A stretch of DNA of 64,000 nt from Plutella xylostella (lineage: Eukaryota > Arthropoda > Insecta > Lepidoptera > Plutellidae), in assembly GCF_932276165.1 (NCBI RefSeq), contig NC_063993.1, forward strand, positions 11,604,001-11,668,000. The letters run 5' to 3'. The notes beneath the pieces are model-generated. The model did no database searches. It was given only the letters and a program-made list of their open reading frames with translations, and was not told the DNA's origin. This document shows, one piece after another, positions 59,801 through 64,000 of the stretch (the first letter of the stretch is position 1; each line of letters starts with the position of its first letter). A program made the translations under genes and the position numbers.

Positions 59801-62527
59801 TTTCATTAAACTTGGAGTCTTGACTGTTCCTTGTCTTTATCTGCTAGTTCTACTTTGCGATATGGCTAAGCATCCTGAGACGGTAGAGACTGACGAAGAA
59901 AGACTATTTAGACTGACAACAAGAAGGAAGGACATCCCCAGCAAGGGTGGCGCAGTTCTGCCAATGTTGCAAGTTTATATGCACAGTGCTCAGTACCAGA
60001 ATACGCGGTTATTTAATAAATTACCGTTACACTTGAAATCTGTCAGCAAATACAATCACTTCAAGACAAATTTAAAAAAATGGTTATTAAAGAAATGTTA
60101 CTATTCTGTTAATGAATTTATAAATGATAGATCATGTGAATAATTATATTTTAATAATTTACTTTGTTTAATGTATTATAATATTATTTAATTGTATTGT
60201 AAATGCATGTTAAATTAGTACCTACTTAATTATGTAAATATTCAATGCGATATATGTTGCTCAGAATAAATAAATTGAAAATTGAAACACTGAGCTAAAC
60301 CTACAAAATTTACTGATTGTCTCTCGTTGACCGAGAGCACTACGCTGCGTCAATCTTCACATACAAATGGATACATACATCGAAGGTATTAAATAACTTT
60401 AATTAATTAAATAACGCTTATATAAATGTACAAAAGTGTATGTAATTATAAAAACATAAAAGCATACCAAGCAAGCATATGAATTTGGCAGCGCGCTATT
60501 GCCAAAATTCACCACGAGGGAAATAGGGAATTGAACTGTGTGAATGCATTTAAAGTAGGACAGTGTAAGAAGCGCGAATTTTGCTCCTTTTGAGTAGTGG
60601 CAATTAAACGGGGATTTGTATTGTGGAAGACTCGTCACGTCACCACATACAAAGAAATTTTAACTGCTCGATCGGTTTAAAAACACCTACACTTGTCCCT
60701 CAGCGCAGAAGAGACTGATAAGTAAGAATTCTTAGTGAATGAACTTGATAAATATTCTGATTGCTATAATTTGACTGGAAAAAATTACAGGGGAAACTAG
60801 TTTCAGTCATAATTTGAGCAGAGTAGTGAACTTGTCTGCCTACCTTCATCGGAGAGCGCGAAGTCGAGCAGCGCGGCGACGGCGCGGCGCAGCAGCTTGT
60901 CCGGCAGCTGCAGCTCGGCCAGCGACGCGGCGGCGGCGGCCAGGGCGGGCGGCTCACCGCCCTCCGCGCCCGCGCCGCCCGCCGCCACCGCGCGCGCCGC
61001 CGCCAGCGCCAGCCGCGCTACCTCCTCCTTGTTCAGACCCTGCCGAGGACACACGTCATTGCAGCATCATCTTGAACATATCAATTTATGAAACATTTCA
61101 ATGAAGACAATAGTTACCTTATCCTTCTTGGGCTTGTCCTTTTTGTCGTTGGCCGGCTTGATGGTGATGGCGGGCTCCTTGATGAGCGGCGGCGCGGCGG
61201 CGAACACCGGCGCGAGGGTCTGCGCGGGCGCGGCCAGCGGCGGCGGCGCGGCGGGCTTGCTGAGCCGGTTGGCCGTGAACAGCAGGCTGTTGGCCGCGGG
61301 CCGCATCTGCACGTCCTCGAGCGCGCCGCCCGGCGCCAGGCGCGCCTTGCTGAACCGGGGCGCCGGGTCCTTGCCGCCGCCGCCGCCGCGGTGGTCGCGG
61401 CCGTCGCGCCCGCCCGCCGCCGCGCGGTAGTAGCCGGGCGACGAGCGCTGCCGGAAGCCGTCGCGCGGCGCCGTGAAGCCGTTGCCGAACAGCTTGTCCT
61501 GCGGCGGCGGCACGAGCGCGGCGGTGGGCGCGCCCAGCGACAGCCCCGCCAGCACGTCGTCCAGCGGGCGCGCGCGCAGGCCGCCGCGGAACAGCGCGTC
61601 GCGCTCGCGCTCGGGGCGGCGCGGCGGCGGCTCGTCGTCGCGGCGCAGCTGCTGGATGGGCACGGGCCCCTCGCCGTGCGTGGCGGCGCGCGGCACCCAC
61701 CCGCCGCGCCGCAGCTCGCCCACGTCGCGCAGCATGAAGCGGATGCGCGGCTGCAGCTCGCGCGACGTGGAGAGCGTCTCGATGCGCTGGAAGTACTGGT
61801 CCATGAGGCCGCGGCCGCGCTCGGAGTCCAGCACGCGGCCGCACGTGCGCACCAGCTGCGCCAGGCACTCCAGGTCCTCGTGGTGGTCGGCGGCGGCGCG
61901 GCGCGCCAGCAGCTGCTGGATGCAGCGGTGCAGGATGGACTCGGACAGGATCTCCAGCTTGCCCAGCTCGCCGATGAACTTGATGTTGCCGAGCATCTTG
62001 CACTTGGCGAGGTGGCGGCGCTCCAGCTCCTCGGGCGCCAGCGCGCGCTCCTCGAAGGCGGCGAAGGCCTGCGCGCGGTTCTCGAACTCCGTGCGGCACT
62101 TGTTGAGCAGCAGCACCTTGAAGGTGCAGGGCCCGGGCGGCGCGCCGGGCGGCGGCGGCGGCTCCAGGTCCGGCGCCTCCTCGCTCAGCCGCTTGCACAG
62201 CTGCGCGTACATGCTCGAGTACTTGGGCTCGTCCAGCGCCTTCTCGAAGATGAGCAGGATGACGCCCTTGAGCACCTTGTCGGAGGCGAGGTCCAGCGCC
62301 AGCAGGTCATCGCTGAGCTTGGTGAACTTCTCCGGCGTGAGCTTGTTGAGGATGCCGCGCACCTTGCGGAAGATGTTGTCGTAGTCGGCGTCCTCGTCGC
62401 GGCGGGAGCCGGGCGGCACCCAGCGCCGGCGCGGGGCGCGGCCGCCGCCCCCCTGCCGCGCCGCCCCGCGCGCTGCGTCCGTGGCGACCGTGGGGGACCC
62501 CGTGGCGCCAAGTGCCTCTACTGACGC
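47785..62527 (-). CDS. eIF4G2: Translation initiation factor eIF4G2 (DAP5/p97/NAT1)
   Basis: Scaffold that recruits eIF4A and eIF3 but lacks the eIF4E-binding N-terminus of eIF4G; supports cap-independent and alternative initiation. Exons: 62527(?)-61118, 61039-60844, 53849-53710, 53075-52941, 52627-52529, 51730-51601, 50510-50325, 48260-48139, 47847-47785. All junctions are GT-AG and phases fit throughout; total 2,481 nt, 826 residues, against about 907 for human DAP5. The MIF4G domain (IFRKVRGILNKLTPEKF, MLGNIKFIGELGKL), a Gly/Pro-rich linker with PPRFSK-like APRFSKARL, the MA3 domain and the W2 domain (LYRWIK, NTWLTWLQQQES acidic tail) are all present. Coding DNA is extremely GC-rich, introns AT-rich and full of transposons. 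The start is uncertain: no in-frame ATG precedes MIF4G and an in-frame TAG lies at 62528-62530. Confidence 0.93.
47926..48110 (+). mobile_element. Interspersed moth repeat in eIF4G2 intron 8
   Basis: It runs from 'aaactagttgttcccgcg' through 'aaaactagcctatgtt' and 'tttcattcaaatccgttcag' to 'cgcatttataatattagt'. This module is ubiquitous in moth introns. A diverged second copy lies at 53142-53338. I do not assign a family. Confidence 0.65.
48139..48260 (-). CDS. eIF4G2: eIF4G2 exon 8 (W2 domain)
   Basis: 122 nt encoding GMLLRWFMYLYNLEVCEEDA then FLRWREDVTDAYPGKGEALFQ. It carries the first AA-box (E-E-D-AFLRW) and PGKG that mark the W2/eIF5C fold. Donor GTATGT. Confidence 0.93.
48353..48372. 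repeat. (TATC)n microsatellite
   Basis: Five tandem TATC units in intron 7 of eIF4G2. Confidence 0.8.
48441..48545. repeat. Left arm of a 105-bp inverted repeat
   Basis: Near-perfect inverted match to 50185-50290 (shared 'taagcccattctgataaaat', 'atggatag', 'aacactcgggacaacatta', 'tacgaacctggaaaaacaa'). The arms lie 1.64 kb apart and may be the ends of a nested mobile element or two copies in opposite orientation. Confidence 0.7.
48643..48935 (-). pseudogene. RTE-type LINE, 5'-truncated
   Basis: The minus strand encodes the end of an RTE reverse-transcriptase ORF: KLKWQWAGHICRRTDNRWGR, then VGRPPARWTDDLRRVAG and LGEAYVQQWMIIG. The stop codon is followed directly by a (TGA)n tail (48643-48660), the usual RTE 3' end. 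Everything upstream of the C-terminus is missing. Confidence 0.8.
49480..49765. repeat. GC-rich nested hairpin island
   Basis: It contains perfect 17-bp inverted arms (49574-49590 with 49618-49634; AGCGTCTCGCTCTCTCA), a 29-nt near-loopless hairpin (49691-49719, 14-bp arms AGAAATAGCGGAGC) and outer imperfect arms with GGCCGTTGCCA near 49492 and its complement near 49734. Nothing like it surrounds it in this AT-rich intron; it is probably a foldback mobile element. Confidence 0.55.
49900..50191. mobile_element. Mini-transposon inside a 35-bp inverted repeat
   Basis: The core 49937-50154 begins CAGGGTGTCCCAAGTTAAAG, ends with its complement and is flanked by TA on both sides, as for mariner-type elements. 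Outside it, 35-bp perfect arms (49900-49934 and 50157-50191, GAAGCTACGCTGCCACAGAC) extend the palindrome. The core contains 'agtgacacaactcgtcattcta', shared with the element at 52164-52242. Confidence 0.75.
50185..50290. repeat. Right arm of a 105-bp inverted repeat
   Basis: Partner of 48441-48545. It overlaps the right 35-bp arm of the neighbouring mini-transposon by a few bases and ends 35 bp from the donor of eIF4G2 exon 7. Confidence 0.7.
50325..50510 (-). CDS. eIF4G2: eIF4G2 exon 7 (W2 domain)
   Basis: 186 nt, encoding EHVVGAAGTGVAAPAREAVE, then ERALLEAYAPLLTALLERRP and LQLAAVYAVQVHAHKHQYPKG. The last part aligns with human DAP5 LQVSALYALQVHCYN...FPKG. Donor GTAAGT, acceptor CACCTTCCAG. 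Confidence 0.93.
51200..51585. mobile_element. Moth LINE/SINE-derived sequence in intron 6
   Basis: It contains 'cacctctgcctaccccgcaa', a segment seen in many moth retroelement 3' regions and again at about 52905. The boundaries are not visible. Confidence 0.4.
51601..51730 (-). CDS. eIF4G2: eIF4G2 exon 6
   Basis: 130 nt encoding AELARQLAAEPAPAALYRWI then KAHVEPAVRAHAAFVSALVA. LYRWIK aligns with IYKWIK of human DAP5. The acceptor's pyrimidine tract is a pure run of 17 C (51735-51751 read as G on plus) followed by GCAG. Donor GTATGT. Confidence 0.93.
52164..52242. mobile_element. 79-bp mini-transposon
   Basis: Ends CAGTGTCCCGCGTTAAAGTG and its near-complement, flanked by TA. The centre shares 'agtgacacaactcgt' with the element at 49937-50154, so both belong to one family. 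Its right TA (52243-52244) is also the left TA of the next element. Confidence 0.7.
52245..52495. mobile_element. 251-bp foldback mini-transposon
   Basis: Long terminal inverted repeats start CAGGGTGTTGCAAAAA and continue through 'gggtatactaagaaaccagc' and 'atatctaagcccgaaactga' to an AT-rich centre. TA flanks both ends (52243-52244, 52496-52497). No coding capacity; mariner-type by target. It ends 33 bp from the donor of eIF4G2 exon 5. Confidence 0.85.
52529..52627 (-). CDS. eIF4G2: eIF4G2 exon 5
   Basis: 99 nt, 33 codons, encoding LNIVSYVAEAGGGAADAVEQ then HGLSALVPQLRLQ; aligns with the human GKGLSFLFPLLKL region. Acceptor TTGTATTGCAG, donor GTGGGT. Confidence 0.9.
52810..52940 (+). mobile_element. 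LINE-derived fragment abutting an exon
   Basis: The plus strand contains 'gaaagaagtatgtcagggtg', 'ggcccgtggaggtccatagt' and 'ctctgcctaccccactagga', a known kind of moth LINE segment. It reaches to, or nearly to, the donor of exon 4 (52940). Confidence 0.5.
52941..53075 (-). CDS. eIF4G2: eIF4G2 exon 4
   Basis: 135 nt, 45 codons, encoding KLIPLSEAGAAAEGAAQFPL then LLELLRELRALAGPERLATLYGESK; aligns with human ELVSISELAQPLESGTHFPL and the following helices. Acceptor TGTGTGTACAG, donor GTACGC. Confidence 0.92.
53142..53338 (+). mobile_element. Interspersed moth repeat in intron 3
   Basis: Diverged copy of the module at 47926-48110 ('aactagcttttcccgcgaga', 'tttaaatcggttcagccgtt', 'tttatattattagtagga'). 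Confidence 0.65.
53376..53632 (+). mobile_element. tRNA-derived SINE
   Basis: The polymerase III A box GGCGTAGTGGTTAGTGGC (53388-53405) and B box GGGTTCGATTTCCGG (53430-53444) are well preserved. The body includes 'tctgcctagcttggcgtcgg' and the tail ends in ATTTATATTTA. It is not a functional tRNA: no acceptor stem or complete cloverleaf pairs around the boxes. Confidence 0.8.
53710..53849 (-). CDS. eIF4G2: eIF4G2 exon 3 (MA3 domain)
   Basis: 140 nt encoding EGAEAWACVALIRSIKRGGV then GEAVRAAVAARHPHARLPRL and LAEAVHQ. It follows the human ISLLKQEGIATSDNF helix. Acceptor GTTCCTGGTTCCAG, donor GTACGT. Confidence 0.92.
54242..54268. repeat. Terminal-repeat fragment of a mini-transposon
   Basis: AGTGCCATAAAATTATCTG then TTCCAGTG: same end sequence as the element at 54426-54534 in the right-end orientation. 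Confidence 0.5.
54426..54534. mobile_element. 109-bp mini-transposon
   Basis: Perfect 16-bp terminal inverted repeats CACCGGAACAGATAAG, continued as imperfect pairing (TTTGTCACACTGTA against ATTGTGGCACTATA). Further ends of the same family lie at 54242-54268 and 55598-55650. Superfamily not assigned. Confidence 0.7.
54970..55260 (-). mobile_element. RTE 3'-end scraps
   Basis: 'catcatcatcatcagcacgg' at 54971-54993 and 'cccactgctggggcacgggcc' near 55237-55257 on the plus strand resemble RTE (TGA)n tails and the last coding segment read on the minus strand. Fragmentary. Confidence 0.4.
55598..55650. repeat. Left end of a mini-transposon
   Basis: CACCAGAACAGATAAG followed by ATTGTGGCACTATAAG and 'ctaccagtcatcggtagg' matches the terminal part of the 54426-54534 family. 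It lies just upstream of the CR1 element. Confidence 0.5.
55740..57218 (+). CDS. LINE ORF1 protein with PHD-type zinc finger
   Basis: 492 residues, complete from ATG to TGA. Residues 7-60 have the Cys pattern of a PHD finger: CQICKKRVDSKNTMYCSECH, then C in FECSGYS and KCKTCENK. Two probable coiled-coil stretches follow (about 135-185 and 225-265), then a C-terminal domain (about 300-450) with YCILMIGEHDF and NVIIMLPTFKC in the place where CR1 ORF1 proteins often carry an esterase-like fold; clear catalytic residues are not visible. ORF1 proteins bind the element's RNA and chaperone it. ORF2 begins in another frame close to, or overlapping, its end. Confidence 0.85.
   Translation: MASTVTCQICKKRVDSKNTMYCSECHNYYEFECSGYSQKLFRLKDADSRKQWKCKTCENKIIKNSNVTMRKKLSPANLTAKITHSSSQSSPKIQSCDLTDLHLLTPGKLSDSPEKFLSRSMEHIPTETVPIHEMKDTIQMLKAQLASSQNELDTTLMENYDLKTVVSKLNKENNTLKLLCQSPLPENNLNLRHPMTTVIRHQNTTFTPPRRQTNSLHGESVVNLQRNIIDLKQELKEAQDEIMKLKDKLSAFENKLESSCVYSISQEIECRDITNPTFSSEYTQTMPDSIPKTPLTSQIMILSNIKRRDIVSTAKSLLPEHQICHYLYEGGHIQQMIEGLEKKLEAFTQTDYCILMIGEHDFKVTKNYSLIVENIREKILSVQHTNVIIMLPTFKCFGSVTLYNKRLESFNNLLYLDNEIYQYAYIMDSNKNLSYSHKMFSYITHHINNYALNVIFRDVSVLISQIKRQEQDASCELVNSETENSNHMFFRS
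57274..60143 (+). pseudogene. LINE ORF2 (AP-endonuclease and reverse transcriptase), frameshifted
   Basis: The endonuclease (about codons 1-220) shows ISEHF, RRGGTLI, YRIPGKQ, IICGDFNIDV and SGLDNMITNL; the final catalytic His is in GLSDGHFALL, with a Gly between Asp and His where SDH is usual. Reverse transcriptase motifs: IIPIHKKGS, YRPISLLPVLSKLLEK, GVFLDLSSAFDCVDH, GVPQGSILGPIFF and YADDTN. The first frame stops at 59119-59121 and the rest continues from 59124 in another frame; the shift fits loss of one base near 59100-59110, between the motifs around FLDL and GVPQGS. The frame is open upstream of the first ATG (IFHQN), so the true start may be earlier. Confidence 0.9.
60291..60843. other. 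eIF4G2: Remainder of eIF4G2 intron 2
   Basis: About 550 bp between the LINE and exon 2. AT-rich, nothing recognised. Confidence 0.5.
60844..61039 (-). CDS. eIF4G2: eIF4G2 exon 2 (start of MA3 domain)
   Basis: 196 nt encoding GLNKEEVARLALAAARAVAA, then a Gly/Ala-rich insert and SLAELQLPDKLLRRAVAALL, ending DFALSDE in phase 1. It aligns with human SKEELLKLTETVVTEYLN and HFLPEMLSKVIILSLDRSDE. Acceptor CCTCGGCAG, donor GTAGGC. Confidence 0.92.
61118..62527 (-). CDS. eIF4G2: eIF4G2 exon 1 of those seen (MIF4G domain and linker)
   Basis: 1,410 nt in one open frame. From about codon 50: NIFRKVRGILNKLTPEKFTK, DKVLKGVILLIFEKALDEPK, KMLGNIKFIGELGKLEILSE and LMDQYFQRIETL, the MIF4G domain that binds eIF4A and eIF3. 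A Gly/Pro/Arg-rich linker follows, ending in a Lys-rich stretch (NDKKDKPKKDK) before donor GTAACT. Codon third positions are almost all G or C. At the 5' end the frame is closed by TAG at 62528-62530; GTGTTGTTGTAG (ending at 62535) is the best acceptor. The start codon is therefore either non-AUG in this exon or in an exon not identified. Confidence 0.9.
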
Positions 62528-62530
62528 CTA

Positions 62531-64000
62531 CTGCCTACAACAACACATACAACAACATTCAATAAAAGTATCCCGAGCTGTCTGAGCGTACAACAAATTC
62601 TCCTAGATTTTGTAGCACAGTAAATTGTTTGATTTTTCCATTGATCAGTTGATCACAGCATATTATGTAGGTAATAAAGAGTGCTTGCGCTTTGGAGAAC
62701 CATAGAAGATCACAAAACGAAACAAATAAGGGAAAGGACGATGAGAATAAAATGAATGCACAATCAAATCACTAATCGATGCCTATGACTGTACTTTTTT
62801 TATATGCCTTTCAAGAAGTAAATATGAGGAAGACACAGAGAACAACCACACGAAGATGCAGGGGAGAATACGGCGGCCACATGCGCCTCAAATGTAGAAT
62901 TACCTCCAAATTATAACAATGTAAACCAATAAGCAGACTGCAGACTACAATACGGAAACCAGGGAAACCAGCCCGATGGCTCACCTCTCCTAACGGAGAA
63001 GGAGTAGGAGAGGTATTAAACACTTGAAACATTTTTTTTATCAGCTATATAAATATTTTATTCAGCCTTGTTGTTTAATTTTGTTGTGGTCTAATTTTTG
63101 AAAAACATACGATTCCTAAAAATTATTATTTAAACACTTATGTACTTGATAGAATCATAGACGTAGATGAAGGACTATTGAATAAAGAGCAAGTGACGTA
63201 CAAGATTGAACAAAGACGAGTCAGCTGCGGCCAGCGAGGCCGAGGACCGGGCGCGAGCACCTGCAGCGGGCTGGCGGGGGCGGCGGCGGCGGCGGCGGCG
63301 GATGTGGCCTTCACTGGCCTTATGTAGGTACCGTGATGACGAACGACATACGTATAGCTTGCAAAAATCTCCTCAAAAGGAGTGATAGCCTCAATGCCCT
63401 CCGCCGGAGTTCAGAAAATCTGTTGCTCGGCCGTTATTAAAAGATTTACGACTCCTTTATCGTAAAAATCATGTGAAGGAATAATTGGAAGGGTATTTAA
63501 CCTTCGAGTTCGTTGGCTGGAGGGCGAGCGGGCGCCGGCGGTTCACTCGTCTAGCCGGAGCCCGAGATAATGCGCTCAAATAATAATATTAAATGTGTAT
63601 AGTTTGTGAGAGCCGAACTGTGCAAACGCAAATATTCGCGGGCCGGGTCGGCGACCGCGGCCGCCCATTCAAGTATATTTGGCCATCAACTGCCTCAGCT
63701 GTGCTGTAAATTACCTCATTATAAAGTTTGTCGTTGCGAATGTTGCGAGGCGTGTGTGGTCGCTGGTGAAGGAATGCCCGGCCGCGGACCCGGCGGAGGC
63801 TGCGGCCAGGTGGCGCCGGTCACCGCCCGCCGGCGCACCGACGTCACTCGATTCACATTCGCAATCAACATTATACCTATAGGTTATTTATTTGTTTATG
63901 ACTTTAGATATTTATCTACAAAAAATAGGCGTTGCAGACGATTTTTTTAATGTCTACGTAATTAATTAAGTACTCATTAAACTAAGTATGTTGAACCATG
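62531..64000. other. Upstream flank of eIF4G2
   Basis: No further exon can be assigned. It includes a CpG-rich patch at 63230-63310 with (CGG)n, another at 63640-63850, and a short repeat-like stretch with 'ctcacctctcctaacggaga' near 62979. These GC-rich patches are candidate promoter regions. Confidence 0.45.
63279..63301. repeat. (CGG)n microsatellite
   Basis: About seven GGC units in the CpG-rich patch upstream of eIF4G2. Confidence 0.8.

Larger units (their letters stand above)
55690..60290 (+). mobile_element. CR1-type non-LTR retrotransposon, nearly full length
   Basis: An autonomous-type LINE inserted antisense in intron 2 of eIF4G2. It has two ORFs, a PHD-finger ORF1 protein and an endonuclease/reverse-transcriptase ORF2, and a 3' end with AATAAATAAA and repeated TTGAAAA (60268-60287). 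The PHD-type ORF1 and this ORF2 layout point to the CR1 group. The 5' boundary is estimated; ORF1 is intact, ORF2 is broken by a one-base deletion, so this copy is not autonomous. Low damage implies fairly recent insertion. Confidence 0.85.

Noticed and set aside
61088..62524. Plus-strand open frame of 478 codons over the eIF4G2 MIF4G exon, and other long frames there
   Set aside because: The DNA is so GC-rich that stop codons are rare in every frame; only the minus-strand frame matches a known domain and joins in phase to eight further exons.
1..64000. CRISPR arrays, rRNA genes, bacterial operons, known microRNA hairpins
   Set aside because: Looked for and not seen; repeats here are transposons, microsatellites and one tandem duplication.

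Overview
The window reads as animal nuclear DNA from an insect, most likely a moth or butterfly (Lepidoptera). It has spliced genes with GT-AG introns, very GC-rich exons in AT-rich introns, and dense transposons of kinds common in moth genomes: RTE and CR1 non-LTR elements, tRNA-derived SINEs, TA-flanked mini-transposons, a hAT relic and a DIRS retrotransposon. There are no bacterial operons, rRNA genes or CRISPR arrays.

Layout. (1) 1-32.8 kb is almost entirely non-coding, probably intron or intergenic DNA of one or more large genes. It holds an apparently identical 6,482-bp direct tandem duplication (7137-13618 and 13621-20102), a few exon-like segments on both strands, and several sites where a splice acceptor abuts a splice donor, as in recursive splicing. 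(2) 32.8-39.7 kb holds a SINE, an apparently intact DIRS-type tyrosine-recombinase retrotransposon (33723-38885) with a spliced gag gene, and 174 bp further on a non-autonomous hAT element with an 8-bp target duplication. (3) 39.7-45.2 kb is non-coding with a TA-flanked mini-transposon carrying an RTE scrap and two exon-like GC-rich segments on the minus strand. (4) 45994-46533 (+) is a two-exon gene for the mitochondrial import subunit Tom5. (5) 47.1-62.5 kb (-) is the translation factor eIF4G2/DAP5/NAT1: nine exons with continuous reading phase covering the MIF4G, MA3 and W2 domains. Its introns are full of mobile DNA, including a nearly complete CR1-type LINE on the opposite strand (about 55.7-60.29 kb). 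(6) 62.5-64 kb is upstream, non-coding and partly CpG-rich.

The two confident cellular genes are tail to tail, with poly(A) signals about 460 bp apart. eIF4G2 supports cap-independent and alternative initiation. No in-frame AUG lies before the MIF4G domain here, and an in-frame stop lies just upstream, which fits the non-AUG start known for vertebrate DAP5. Tom5 is a small tail-anchored subunit of the outer-membrane import pore.

The most notable items are the intact DIRS element, with matched inverted repeats, an internal complementary region that encodes the circle junction and an in-frame gag intron; the identical tandem duplication, either a recent event or an assembly artefact; the candidate recursive splice sites; and the non-AUG start question in eIF4G2. 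I see no convincing wholly new biological system.
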